Positions 15,937 to 24,395 are shown, counted from the stretch's first letter. The stretch is 33,411 nucleotides of DNA from Flavobacterium sp. (GCA_024644655.1 JAHEHJ010000017.1:1-33411), one strand, 5' to 3'. The notes: a model not told the origin generated them from the sequence alone. Numbers and translations: made by a program.

Positions 15937-16719
15937 ATGAAACTACAATTTGCTAAATACGAAGGAACAGGAAACGACTTTGTGATGGTTGACAACAGAA
16001 ATGGTGCTTTTCCTAAGAAGGATAAGTGTTTAATTGAAAAGTTGTGTGATCGACGTTTCGGAATTGGAGCTGATGGATTGATTTTGCTGGAAAGTGATGT
16101 TGAAACTGATTTTAGAATGGTTTACTATAATTCCGATGGAAATGAAAGTTCAATGTGTGGAAATGGGGGAAGATGTTTGGTTGCTTTTGCAAAAAAATTA
16201 AACATTATTCGTGACACTGTCACTTTTATAGCTACCGATGGTTTGCATCAAGCTACTATATTAGAGGATGGATTTGTTTCGTTACAAATGAAAGATGTGG
16301 CTGATGTGAAAGTTGAATCAGATTATGTGTTTTTGAATACAGGTTCTCCTCATCATGTTATACTTGTAGAGGAACTTCAAGGATTTGATGTAAAAACTAA
16401 CGGAGCGAATATTCGGTATTCTAATTTGTATGGCAAAGAAGGAAGTAATGTGAATTTTGTTAAACAAATTTCGAATAATCATTTTGCTCTACGAACTTAT
16501 GAAAGAGGAGTGGAGGATGAGACTTTGTCTTGTGGAACTGGTGCTACAGCTACTGCAATTGCCATGAATGCAATTGGCATTTCTTCTTCAAATCATATAA
16601 AATTAGATGTGGAGGGAGGAAAACTAGAAGTAATTTTCAATAAAAACGGAACTATATTTTCAGATGTTTTTTTAAATGGACCAGCTACGTTTGTTTTTGA
16701 AGGAGAAATAATATGGTAA
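15937..16719 (+). CDS. dapF: Diaminopimelate epimerase
   Basis: This enzyme converts LL- to meso-diaminopimelate for lysine and peptidoglycan synthesis. The product is 260 residues and starts with the family opening KYEGTGNDFVMVDN. The two catalytic cysteines are visible: C74 in SSMCGNGGRC and C199 in TLSCGTGATA. It leads a plus-strand cluster with a GNAT enzyme, mltG and a DUF2279 gene. The stop overlaps the next ATG (ATGGTAA), so translation is coupled. The cell-wall theme continues with mltG. Confidence 0.96.
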   Translation: MKLQFAKYEGTGNDFVMVDNRNGAFPKKDKCLIEKLCDRRFGIGADGLILLESDVETDFRMVYYNSDGNESSMCGNGGRCLVAFAKKLNIIRDTVTFIATDGLHQATILEDGFVSLQMKDVADVKVESDYVFLNTGSPHHVILVEELQGFDVKTNGANIRYSNLYGKEGSNVNFVKQISNNHFALRTYERGVEDETLSCGTGATATAIAMNAIGISSSNHIKLDVEGGKLEVIFNKNGTIFSDVFLNGPATFVFEGEIIW

Positions 16720-17240
16720 CATTACAAGGGGAAACAGTTTATTTAAGAGCTTTGGAGCCTGAAGATTTAGCATTTATATATGTAATAGAGAATGATGAAT
16801 TGATATGGGAAATGAGCAATACTTATACTCCGTATAGCAAATTTTTGATTCGACAATATTTAGAAAATGCACATCAAGATATTTATGAAGCAAAACAATT
16901 ACGTTTAGCGATATGTAAAAATAATACGTTAGAGGCAATAGGTTTAATTGACTTGTTTGAATTTGACCCTAAAAACAGGCGCGCGGGTGTAGGGATAATA
17001 ATTCAACATGAATTGAATAGACAAAATGGCTTTGGTAAAGAAGCATTAGGGTTGGTGATAAATTTTGCATTTCAAAAATTACAGTTACATCAATTATTTG
17101 CAAATATAGGAGCAGAAAATAAAGCGAGTTTAGCACTTTTTGCTACATTTGGTTTCGAAAGAATTGGGATAAAAAAGGATTGGAATTATATTAATAATTC
17201 TTTTCAAGATGAGGCTCTTTTTCAGTTGATTAAACAATAA
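16713..17240 (+). CDS. GNAT N-acetyltransferase, RimJ/SpeG-like
   Basis: This 175-residue GNAT-fold protein opens VTLQGETVYLRALEPEDLAFIY, as in RimJ/RimL and SpeG relatives. The acetyl-CoA-binding region is GVGIIIQHELNRQNGFGKEAL (about 92-112), followed by ENKASLALFATFGFERIG. The acceptor could be a polyamine, a ribosomal protein N-terminus or a small amine; the sequence does not decide. The start overlaps the dapF stop by 7 nt. Confidence 0.88.
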   Translation: MVTLQGETVYLRALEPEDLAFIYVIENDELIWEMSNTYTPYSKFLIRQYLENAHQDIYEAKQLRLAICKNNTLEAIGLIDLFEFDPKNRRAGVGIIIQHELNRQNGFGKEALGLVINFAFQKLQLHQLFANIGAENKASLALFATFGFERIGIKKDWNYINNSFQDEALFQLIKQ

Positions 17241-17257
17241 TCTATAATATTTTGGTT

Positions 17258-18292
17258 TTGAATACAAGAAAAAATATAATATTAAAAAGTATCGGAGGCC
17301 TTTTTGTGCTAATCTTACTTGTAGTTTTTGTAAAGTTTTTTACTTCAAATACAAGTTTTGATGATGCGGAGGTATTTGTCCAAATCCCAACAGATTCAAA
17401 ATATGAAGATGTAGAGAAAATTATATCTCCATATGTTAGTAATATGTCAGATTTTAAAATAATGGCAACTTTTCGTTCTTATACATCACATGTGAAGTCG
17501 GGCAGGTTTTTATTAACTAAAGGTATGAGTGCATTCCAATTGGTAGGGTCTATGCGAAGAAATGTGCCAGTTCAATTGGCTTTCAATAATCAAGAACGAT
17601 TGGAAGATTTATGTGAACGATTGTGCAGTCAAATTGAACCTGATACCACAAAGTTATTAAGTACGTTTCGTGATTCTGTTTTTTTAAAGAAAAACGGTTT
17701 TACAAAAGACAACGTTTTTGCTATGTTTTTGCCGAATACTTATGAGGTTTATTGGAATATTTCGGCTGAAAAATTCCGTGAAAAAATGTTTAAGGAATAC
17801 AATCGTTTTTGGACAAAAGACCGAATTGCTAAAGCAAATGCTTTAAATTTAACTCCCGGACAGGTTGTGACATTGGCTTCTATAGTTCATAAAGAGACAG
17901 TAAAGAAGAATGAGCGTCCAACAGTAGCAGGGGTATATTTAAATCGATTGCAACAAGGAATGCCTTTGCAAGCTGATCCAACAGTTATTTATGCTTTAAA
18001 ACTTAGAGATAATAATTTTAAACAAATTATTAAAAGGGTTTTGTATGCGGATTTGTTTATTCATTCTCCTTATAATACCTACCAAAATATAGGTTTACCT
18101 CCCGGGCCAATTGCGATGCCAGATGTAGATGCTATAGATGCTGTGTTGACTCCTGATAAACATGATTATTTGTATTTCTGTGCAAGTGTAGAAAAATTTG
18201 GGTATCATGCTTTTGCCACTAACTTAGCTCAACATGAAGTGAATAGAAAAAAATACGTGGCTTGGATCAATGCACAAGGTACTAAACGATAA
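17258..18292 (+). CDS. mltG: Endolytic transglycosylase MltG
   Basis: This inner-membrane lytic transglycosylase cuts nascent glycan strands and is thought to set their length. I start it at TTG 17258 (MNTRKN), giving 344 residues; TTG 17252 is the alternative, and no usable ATG lies near. One transmembrane segment (about 9-28) is followed by the YceG domain. The active-site stretch is LASIVHKETVKKNERP, with the catalytic-type Glu in KET at about residue 213 and YLNRLQQGMPLQADPTVIYAL after it. E. coli has EKET here; the first Glu is His in this protein. It lies 17 nt after the GNAT gene and overlaps the next gene by 23 nt. Confidence 0.93.
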   Translation: MNTRKNIILKSIGGLFVLILLVVFVKFFTSNTSFDDAEVFVQIPTDSKYEDVEKIISPYVSNMSDFKIMATFRSYTSHVKSGRFLLTKGMSAFQLVGSMRRNVPVQLAFNNQERLEDLCERLCSQIEPDTTKLLSTFRDSVFLKKNGFTKDNVFAMFLPNTYEVYWNISAEKFREKMFKEYNRFWTKDRIAKANALNLTPGQVVTLASIVHKETVKKNERPTVAGVYLNRLQQGMPLQADPTVIYALKLRDNNFKQIIKRVLYADLFIHSPYNTYQNIGLPPGPIAMPDVDAIDAVLTPDKHDYLYFCASVEKFGYHAFATNLAQHEVNRKKYVAWINAQGTKR

Positions 18293-19205
18293 CTTATTGA
18301 GATTTCTATTCAACATAATCCTGTGTTTATTTATTTCAAATAGTGTTTTGGCTCAACAGTCAAAAGGGAATTTTTTTAAAACCGCAGATACTTTACAAAT
18401 TAAACGTCTCCATACAGTTGTTTTGACTGAAAGTGTTGTTGGTTCTGCCACATTGATTGGATTAAATCAAATTTGGTATGCTGATTATCCTCGTTCTCAA
18501 TTTCATTTTATCAATGATAATAATGAATGGTTGCAAATGGATAAAATGGGCCATGTTTTTTCATCGTATCAATTAGGTCGTTTTGGAGCAAATGCTATGA
18601 AATGGAGTGGTAGTAGTAAAAAGAGTCAGCTACTATATGGGGCTACTTTAGGTTTGGCTTTTCAGTCTGCTGTTGAGGTGTTTGATGGGTTTTCTTCAAA
18701 TTGGGGTGCTTCAATGGGTGATGTGTTGGCTAATGTGTCTGGAACCGCTTTGTATGTGTCACAAGAGTTAGTTTGGCATGAGCAAAGAATTATTCCTAAG
18801 TTTTCTTTTCATGCAACACGCTATGCTTCATTGCGTCCCGATGTTTTAGGGAGTTCTATACAAGAGCAAATTTTAAAAGATTATAATGGTCAAACGTATT
18901 GGTTATCGGCTAATATCTATTCTTTTACTAAGGCAAAAGAGTTTCCTAAATGGTTGAATTTGGCACTAGGTTATGGAGCAGAAGGAATGATTTCAGGTGA
19001 TGTTTCTACAGTGATTGACAATACAAGTCAATTGGATAGATACCGTCAGTTTTATATTAGTTTTGACGTTGATTTGACAAAAATTGAAACAAAGTCTCAT
19101 TTTATTAAGACTCTTTTATCCGTTTTTAATACAATTAAAATACCGGCTCCAACGTTTGAAATCAAAGGAAATGGGGGGGCTAGACTGCATTTAATTTACT
19201 TTTAA
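18270..19205 (+). CDS. DUF2279 (YfiM-like) exported protein
   Basis: This 311-residue protein has an N-terminal signal peptide (about 10-29, LLRFLFNIILC to VLAQ) and the DUF2279/YfiM signature DKMGHVFSSYQLGRFG (91-106), then LAFQSAVEVFDGFSSNWGASMGDVLANVSG. Several short hydrophobic stretches and an aromatic C-terminus suggest association with the envelope, perhaps the outer membrane. The function of the family is not known. The ATG lies 23 nt inside the end of mltG, so the two are co-translated. Confidence 0.85.
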   Translation: MHKVLNDNLLRFLFNIILCLFISNSVLAQQSKGNFFKTADTLQIKRLHTVVLTESVVGSATLIGLNQIWYADYPRSQFHFINDNNEWLQMDKMGHVFSSYQLGRFGANAMKWSGSSKKSQLLYGATLGLAFQSAVEVFDGFSSNWGASMGDVLANVSGTALYVSQELVWHEQRIIPKFSFHATRYASLRPDVLGSSIQEQILKDYNGQTYWLSANIYSFTKAKEFPKWLNLALGYGAEGMISGDVSTVIDNTSQLDRYRQFYISFDVDLTKIETKSHFIKTLLSVFNTIKIPAPTFEIKGNGGARLHLIYF

Positions 19206-19247
19206 TAAAGTTTAACTAGTTGATAGTCAATTTTATAAATTTAATTG

Positions 19248-19255
19248 TATATTTG
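19248..19255 (+). promoter_or_regulatory. -7 element for the lysozyme-fold protein gene
   Basis: TATATTTG is a perfect TAnnTTTG. It predicts a start near 19260 and a leader of about 40 nt. The leader holds a short inverted repeat, CACCG (19256-19260) with CGGTG (19273-19277). The nearest TTG (19220-19222) is too far for a standard spacer. Confidence 0.45.
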
Positions 19256-19301
19256 CACCGGTAATTTCATGTCGGTGACAGCGCTTGAGAAATAACTTTA
19301 A

Positions 19302-19937
19302 ATGATAAAAAAAGGAGTATTCTACTTTTCAATTTTAATTACCGTAGCTTTTATAAGCTTAGGTTTTAAAACAAACAATTCTTTAAATAACAGTGAGTCA
19401 ACTGTTGTTATTCCTGAAAAACTATTCTATGTTTTTCCAACCCAAGATTACATTGCGTATTTAGATGTCAAGACACCCTATAAAGGTAAATATTTCATCA
19501 GCTATCAAGAGGCTATTGCTCATAAAGAGTCTCAAGGTAGGTATGGTAAAATTAATTCTTTAGGGTATGTGGGGAAATATCAATTTGGTAAAAACACCTT
19601 AAAATCAATAGGGGTTGAAGATAAAAGTAATTTTTTAATAAATCACGAATTGCAAGAAGAGGCGTTCATTACTTTGCTCTCTAAAAATAAATATGAACTT
19701 AAAAATTATATTTCTTTTTTTGAAGGTAAAATAATAGGTGGAGTAAAAATAACAGAATCCGGTATTTTAGCTGCAGCACATCTAGGAGGTACTGCTTCCG
19801 TTAAACGATTTTTAAATACAAACGGAAAACGAAAATGTAGGGATAGTTATGGAACTTCTGTTAAATCCTATATAAGAGATTTTGGTGGTTTTGAGACACA
19901 AGGGATTAAAGCGGTTAGAAATGCTAAAGTTGATTAA
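19302..19937 (+). CDS. Exported lysozyme-fold (transglycosylase-like) protein
   Basis: This 211-residue protein has an N-terminal signal or anchor segment (about 5-22). The core reads SYQEAIAHKESQGRYGKINSLGY followed by GKYQFG, with Glu76 placed as the catalytic acid, like the SLT/lysozyme motif E-S-x-G. LAAAHLGGTASVKRFLNTNG later resembles other lysozyme-fold proteins. It is probably a periplasmic muramidase or transglycosylase; homologues are sometimes named peptidoglycan-binding. No LysM repeat is visible. Its stop codon is interlocked with that of the convergent methyltransferase gene in TTAA. Confidence 0.8.
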   Translation: MIKKGVFYFSILITVAFISLGFKTNNSLNNSESTVVIPEKLFYVFPTQDYIAYLDVKTPYKGKYFISYQEAIAHKESQGRYGKINSLGYVGKYQFGKNTLKSIGVEDKSNFLINHELQEEAFITLLSKNKYELKNYISFFEGKIIGGVKITESGILAAAHLGGTASVKRFLNTNGKRKCRDSYGTSVKSYIRDFGGFETQGIKAVRNAKVD

Positions 19938-20659
19938 TAACTTTTGTGAATTATAAAGATAGTAGGTCGGTTGTGTAAATCGACCTTTATTTTTTTCCAA
20001 TCAGCCACACGATGTGTCTTTATGTATTCTGTAGGTAAAGTAATGTCGGTAGCAATACACAAATAGGTGTTAGGTTGCAATGTTTGTAGCAAATCTTCTA
20101 CTAGTTTATTGTTTCTATAGGGTGTTTCAATAAATATTTGGGATTGATTTTTATCAAAAGATAGTTTTTCAAAGTTCTTCAATGCTGATTTTTTATCTCC
20201 TTTATCTATTGGAAGGTAACCGTTAAAAGCAAAGCTTTGTCCATTCATTCCAGAACCCATCATGGCTAAAAGTATAGAAGATGGTCCAACAAGTGGGATA
20301 ACTTGAATTCCTTTTTCATGAGCTATTTTGACAATTGCGGCACCCGGATCTGCTACGCCTGGGCAGCCTGCTTCGCTCATGAGTCCTATGTTTGTTCCAT
20401 TTAAGCAAGGTGCTATCATGGTATAGTGCTCGGAAATTTCGGTGTGTTTATTTAGTGTAGCTATCTTTAATATTGTTTGAGCTTTTTCAGGATGTACAGA
20501 TTTAATAAATCTACGCGCTGTTTTTTCATTTTCAACGATATAAACATCTATTGAATCAATAGCTCTTTTAATTGTTTGTGGTAATACATCATGAGGATTC
20601 ATTTCTCCCAAGGTAGTTGGAATTAAATATAGTTTACCTCTGCTGTCTTCTGATTTCAT
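19934..20659 (-). CDS. RsmI-like SAM-dependent methyltransferase (TP-methylase fold)
   Basis: The product is 241 residues from the ATG at 20657-20659, which sits in an ATGA overlap with the upstream stop. The fold is that of tetrapyrrole/RsmI methylases: GKLYLIPTTLGEMNP at the start, LMSEAGCPGVADPGAAIV (SAM loop) and VIPLVGPSSILLAMMGSGMNGQSFAFNGYLP. RsmI proper has ATPIGNLEDITLRAL and a CEDTRHT segment; here these are TTLGEMNPHDVLP and VENEKTAR, so I treat it as the divergent Bacteroidota paralogue and do not assign 16S rRNA C1402 as its target. Co-expression with a phosphatase is suggested by the 4-nt overlap. Confidence 0.88.
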   Translation of the reverse strand: MKSEDSRGKLYLIPTTLGEMNPHDVLPQTIKRAIDSIDVYIVENEKTARRFIKSVHPEKAQTILKIATLNKHTEISEHYTMIAPCLNGTNIGLMSEAGCPGVADPGAAIVKIAHEKGIQVIPLVGPSSILLAMMGSGMNGQSFAFNGYLPIDKGDKKSALKNFEKLSFDKNQSQIFIETPYRNNKLVEDLLQTLQPNTYLCIATDITLPTEYIKTHRVADWKKIKVDLHNRPTIFIIHKSY

Positions 20660-21123
20660 GGATGTTTTTCTAATAGTTGTTTGGCTAATATGTCGCAAGT
20701 TTCATCGAGCATCTCATAAACCATGTCAAATCCATTTTGCAATCCATAATATGGGTCGGGAACATCTACGTTTTCACCAGGAAATAAATAGTTTAAAATC
20801 ATATCAACTTTAGCTTTTTGATTTTCATCTTTGGCTAAAGAAATAACAGTGTCATAATTGGAACTATCCATCACATAGATGTAGTCAAAAAGATCGAAAT
20901 CTTTGGGTGAAAATTGTCTGGCTTTTTGATTTGTAATGTCTAATCCGTTTTTTTTGGCAACTAATATCGAACGTTGATCGGGCTGTTTGCCAACGTGGTA
21001 ATTACCAGTACCTGCAGAATCTACAAGGAAAGTTTCTTTAGGTAGTTTAGATGCTAAAAGACCTTCTGCCAATGGTGATCGGCAAATATTTCCTAAACAA
21101 ACCATTAAAATTTTAACGGACAT
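20656..21123 (-). CDS. Low-molecular-weight protein-tyrosine phosphatase
   Basis: The product is 155 residues. The P-loop CLGNICRSP gives Cys9 and Arg15 of the C-x5-R-S motif. The general-acid loop is VDVPDPYYG near the C-terminus (Asp in DPYY). It could remove phosphate from tyrosine kinases of polysaccharide export, but none lies nearby, or from other proteins. The stop overlaps the ATG of the RsmI-like gene. A perfect -7 element sits between dnaA and this gene. Confidence 0.93.
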   Translation of the reverse strand: MSVKILMVCLGNICRSPLAEGLLASKLPKETFLVDSAGTGNYHVGKQPDQRSILVAKKNGLDITNQKARQFSPKDFDLFDYIYVMDSSNYDTVISLAKDENQKAKVDMILNYLFPGENVDVPDPYYGLQNGFDMVYEMLDETCDILAKQLLEKHP

Positions 21124-21142
21124 AATATGAATATCTAAGCGA

Positions 21143-21150
21143 CAAACTTA
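21143..21150 (-). promoter_or_regulatory. -7 element for the phosphatase-methyltransferase operon
   Basis: The minus strand reads TAAGTTTG, a perfect TAnnTTTG, in the 40-nt gap after dnaA. The predicted leader is about 15 nt. No spaced -33 is visible. Confidence 0.45.
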
Positions 21151-21163
21151 GTTAAAAACCTAA

Positions 21164-22591
21164 TTATAGTGATAATTTTTTATGAATATCTTCTACAAAT
21201 TTTTTGAATTGTTTGTCAGTAGATACTAAGTTGTCTACTGTTTTACATGCGTGTAATACCGTTGCGTGATCTCGGTCTCCAATTTGAGAACCAATATTCG
21301 CCAAGGAAGATTTTGTAAATTTCTTAGCAAAAAACATGGCAAGTTGACGGGCTTGTACAACGTGACGTTTTCTTGTTTTAGATTGCAGAGTGTCTATGTC
21401 TAATTGGAAATAATCTGAAACTACTTTTTGAATGTAATCTATAGATATTTCGCGTTTTACATTTTTAACAAATTTCTCAACTACGCTTTTCGCTAAATCT
21501 AAAGTAACTTCTTTTTTGTTGAATGAAGATTGTGCTATTAATGAGATAATAGCGCCTTCTAATTCTCGGACATTAGATTTTATATTTCTAGCAACATACT
21601 CTATGATTTCATCAGGCATTTCCACACCATCTCTATAAAGAATGTTTTTCAAAATTGAAATACGAGTTTCGTAATCAGGTTGGTGTAATTCAGCAGACAA
21701 TCCCCATTTAAATCGAGATAATAAACGCTGTTCGATATCTTGCATATCAACAGGGGCCTTATCAGAAGTTAATATTACTTGTTTTCCATTTTGATGTAAG
21801 TAATTGAAAATGTGGAAGAATACATCTTGAGTTCCAGATTTTCCCGAAAGAAATTGAACATCATCAATGATTAATACATCTATCAATTGATAGAAATGGA
21901 TAAAATCATTTCTGTTGTTTTTCTTAACAGAATCAATATATTGTTGTGTAAATACTTCAGCTGATATGTAAAGTACAGTCTTTTCTGGATATTTATCTTT
22001 TATTTCAACGCCAATAGCATGCGCTAAGTGCGTTTTTCCCAATCCAACCCCTCCGAAAATTAATAAAGGGTTAAAAGAGGTTCCTCCAGGCTTATTGGCA
22101 ACGGCCATACCTGCAGATCGCGCTAAACGATTTGAGTCTCCTTCAAGAAAATTGTCGAAACTATAATTTGGATTTAATTGAGACTCAATCTTTAAGTTTC
22201 GTATACCTGGAATAACAAAAGGGTTTTTGAGTTCAGGATTTAGATTTTTAAAAGGAGCATCAACATCTTGAGATTTAATTGGGCTTCGGTGTGCACTTGG
22301 CAATTGTTCCGTAAACGGTTGTTTATTGCCATAAGTGTTTTCCATTTTAATTTTATAGAGTAACTTTGCGTTTTTTCCGAGTTCTTTAGTTAACGCAACT
22401 TTCAATAATTTCACATAATGTTCTTCAAGCCATTCGTAAAAAAACTTACTTGGAACTTGTATGTATAATGCATTGTCTGTAAGTTCAACTGACTTAATCG
22501 GTTCAAACCAAGTTTTGTAAGCTTGTTCTTGAATGTTGTCTTTTATAAATAAAAGACAGTTTTCCCATACCGATTGCGCAGTTTTGCTCAT
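21164..22591 (-). CDS. dnaA: Chromosomal replication initiator DnaA
   Basis: This 475-residue AAA+ protein binds DnaA boxes and opens the origin. Domain I is at 1 to about 85 (VWENCLLFIKDNIQEQAYKTWF), followed by a short linker. Domain III has Walker A GGVGLGKT (180-187), Walker B with LIIDDVQFLSG (240-250) and LLSRFKWGL. Domain IV carries the box-recognition signature GDRDHATVLHACKTV near residue 440. Here dnaA is not followed by dnaN; it precedes a phosphatase and methyltransferase gene. The upstream region has DnaA-box-like sites, so autoregulation or a nearby origin is plausible. Confidence 0.98.
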   Translation of the reverse strand: MSKTAQSVWENCLLFIKDNIQEQAYKTWFEPIKSVELTDNALYIQVPSKFFYEWLEEHYVKLLKVALTKELGKNAKLLYKIKMENTYGNKQPFTEQLPSAHRSPIKSQDVDAPFKNLNPELKNPFVIPGIRNLKIESQLNPNYSFDNFLEGDSNRLARSAGMAVANKPGGTSFNPLLIFGGVGLGKTHLAHAIGVEIKDKYPEKTVLYISAEVFTQQYIDSVKKNNRNDFIHFYQLIDVLIIDDVQFLSGKSGTQDVFFHIFNYLHQNGKQVILTSDKAPVDMQDIEQRLLSRFKWGLSAELHQPDYETRISILKNILYRDGVEMPDEIIEYVARNIKSNVRELEGAIISLIAQSSFNKKEVTLDLAKSVVEKFVKNVKREISIDYIQKVVSDYFQLDIDTLQSKTRKRHVVQARQLAMFFAKKFTKSSLANIGSQIGDRDHATVLHACKTVDNLVSTDKQFKKFVEDIHKKLSL

Positions 22592-22637
22592 GTTAAATTA
22601 AAATTATTGTAATAAACTTATAGGTTATTTTGATGTT

Positions 22638-22658
22638 GGTAAGTGTTAAATGCTTACC
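22638..22658. repeat. Inverted repeat upstream of dnaA
   Basis: GGTAAG (22638-22643) and CTTACC (22653-22658) form 6-bp arms around a 9-nt loop, about 50-65 nt upstream of the dnaA ATG. It may be an operator or a leader hairpin. Confidence 0.3.
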
Positions 22659-22663
22659 GTTTT

Positions 22664-22687
22664 TTGGGATAACAAATATGTGAATAA
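22664..22687 (-). promoter_or_regulatory. Two DnaA-box-like sites upstream of dnaA
   Basis: On the minus strand 22679-22687 reads TTATTCACA, a full match to TTATnCACA. 22664-22672 reads TTATCCCAA (7 of 9 to TTATCCACA). Both are in the same direction, 15 bp apart, and next to an AT-rich stretch (about 22687-22740). Confidence 0.45.
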
Positions 22688-22779
22688 AATTCGTTAAAAA
22701 AAATTTTAATGGTATTGATTTTTTAAAAATATTGTTGTAATAGGATTTCAAAATATAGATTAAACGCAAAATACAATAG

Positions 22780-23178
22780 ATGAAAGAGCATCAAATTAAT
22801 GTTAGAGTAAGGTATTCAGAAACCGATCAGATGAGTGTGGTTTACCATGGGAATTATATTCCATATTTTGAGATGGGACGTGTTGAATGGCTCAGAAACA
22901 AAGGAGTTTCGTATAAGTCGTTGGAAGAGAGTGGGATTGCGCTTCCTATAGTTTCTATGACTATTAACTACAAAAAACCCGCACGTTATGATGATTTGTT
23001 GACTGTCATCACTCGATTCAAAAGTCAGTCTTCTGTGAAGATAGAATTTGATTGTGAAATACGTAATGAGAATAATGAGTTATTAACAACAGCACAATTT
23101 ATTTTGGTGTTTGTGGATATGAAATTAGGGAAGCCAATTGTACCCCCACAATATATTATGGATGTCTTAAATAATTAA
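22780..23178 (+). CDS. Acyl-CoA thioesterase, 4HBT/YbgC-like
   Basis: This 132-residue single hotdog-fold domain has the YbgC/4-hydroxybenzoyl-CoA thioesterase pattern VRYSETDQMSVVYHGNYIPYFEMGRVEWL (9-37), in which the Asp of ETDQ is the catalytic-type residue. Such enzymes hydrolyse acyl-CoA esters, often short or hydroxylated; the substrate is not evident. It is divergent from dnaA across the AT-rich region. Its stop codon interlocks with that of yigZ in TTAA. Confidence 0.92.
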   Translation: MKEHQINVRVRYSETDQMSVVYHGNYIPYFEMGRVEWLRNKGVSYKSLEESGIALPIVSMTINYKKPARYDDLLTVITRFKSQSSVKIEFDCEIRNENNELLTTAQFILVFVDMKLGKPIVPPQYIMDVLNN

Positions 23179-23783
23179 CTTTTTTTTATTTCGATTTCAA
23201 ACATTACATTAAAAATGTCGTATATTAATTCGGCATTTTTTTTTCGTGTTGCAATTTCAATTTGGCAACTCTCATTCATGTCTTGTGCAATGATTTGAAG
23301 GTTTTTTTCTTTTATCACTCGCATTACTTTATTCATATTTTTATAATCAAATGTAATAATGTAATGTATGTCAATAGTTTTTTCTATAATTTCTGCTTCG
23401 TCGAGTGCCATTTGTGCGGCTATTCTATAGGCTGAGATTAAACCACCAACTCCTAATTTTATTCCACCAAAAAAACGAACTACAACAACTAAAACATTTG
23501 TTAAGCCAAAAGATTGAATTTGACCATAAATTGGCATGCCAGCTGTATTGCTCGGTTCCCCATCGTCATTAGCCCTGAAATAAATGGGTTGGGTGCCAAT
23601 TTGAAAGGCATAGCAATAATGTACAGCACCATAATGTTGCTTTCGTAGTTGTTCAATATGTGTTTTTATTTCCTCTTCATTTGAAACTGGAAAAGCATAT
23701 CCATAAAATTTGCTATTCTTTTCTTTGTATAAAATTTCAGAAGAAGGTTGGCTTATTGTTTTATAAGTGTCTTTTGTGTTCAA
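23175..23783 (-). CDS. yigZ: YigZ/IMPACT family protein, TTG start
   Basis: This 202-residue protein has the IMPACT N-terminal domain: SKFYGYAFPVSN, HYCYAF, the signature RANDDGEPSNTAGMPIYGQI (about 69-88) and VVVVRFFGGIKLGVGGLISAY. A small C-terminal domain follows. The family is linked to translation control in eukaryotes; the bacterial role is unclear. The start is TTG at 23781-23783, giving MNTKDTYKTISQPS, which matches the usual N-terminus; no better ATG is near. It follows the HAD gene by 3 nt, in an operon with ribD. Confidence 0.92.
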   Translation of the reverse strand: MNTKDTYKTISQPSSEILYKEKNSKFYGYAFPVSNEEEIKTHIEQLRKQHYGAVHYCYAFQIGTQPIYFRANDDGEPSNTAGMPIYGQIQSFGLTNVLVVVVRFFGGIKLGVGGLISAYRIAAQMALDEAEIIEKTIDIHYIITFDYKNMNKVMRVIKEKNLQIIAQDMNESCQIEIATRKKNAELIYDIFNVMFEIEIKKS

Positions 23784-23786
23784 GAT

Positions 23787-24395
23787 TTAAAGTGGAAGGT
23801 TTTTTTGTTCTAGTAAATTAACAACGTCATCTGAACCTACTTTTAAATTCCACACATGTAAACCAAGGCTTTCTGCTACGTCTGTGTTTGCTTTTTTATC
23901 ATCTACAAATAAGGTGCGTTTTGCTGATAAATCATGTTTGTTTAGAATAGTAGTAAAAATTTCAGGCTGTGGTTTTCGCATCCCCATTTCATAAGAATAA
24001 TACACTTTTTCAAAACAATTATAAAAATCGGTGTAGAATGACATCCCAACTTTATGTTCAAATCGATTTATATGAATAGAGTCTGTGTTTGTTAAAAGGA
24101 ATAATCTATACTTGGTAGAAAGCATTTGAAGAAACTCTAATCTGTATAGCGGAAAATCACCTATAATAGTATTCCATGCTTTTACTATTTCTTCAATTGA
24201 AGCGTTGGGGATGTATTTTTGAAAACTTTCTATAAATTGTAATTCGGAAATTTGACCTTTTTCAAATAAATCATTTTGATTGACTAAATCGTCGTTCGGA
24301 CAGTCCAATCCTATTTTCTTAAATGCTTCAATTGAAGCTTCTTTTTCGAGATTGATAAAGACATCTCCAAAATCAAAAATAATAGCGTTAATCAT
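23787..24395 (-). CDS. HAD-superfamily phosphatase, YihX-like
   Basis: This 202-residue protein opens with motif I IIFDFGDVFINL, where the second Asp of the usual DxD is Gly, as in YihX (FDLGNV), so Asp8 is the nucleophile. Motif II is LLTNTD, motif III the Lys in MRKPQPEIF and motif IV FVDDKKANTDVA. The cap is helical (C1 type). It probably acts on a phosphorylated small molecule. Overlap with ribD (8 nt) suggests it could supply the missing phosphatase step of riboflavin synthesis, but this is speculation from position only. Confidence 0.9.
   Translation of the reverse strand: MINAIIFDFGDVFINLEKEASIEAFKKIGLDCPNDDLVNQNDLFEKGQISELQFIESFQKYIPNASIEEIVKAWNTIIGDFPLYRLEFLQMLSTKYRLFLLTNTDSIHINRFEHKVGMSFYTDFYNCFEKVYYSYEMGMRKPQPEIFTTILNKHDLSAKRTLFVDDKKANTDVAESLGLHVWNLKVGSDDVVNLLEQKNLPL

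Noticed and set aside
23787..24395. Frameshifted or inactive HAD protein because motif I lacks the second Asp
   Set aside because: YihX-type phosphatases naturally have Gly at that position (FDLGNV), and the other motifs are present, so it is likely active.
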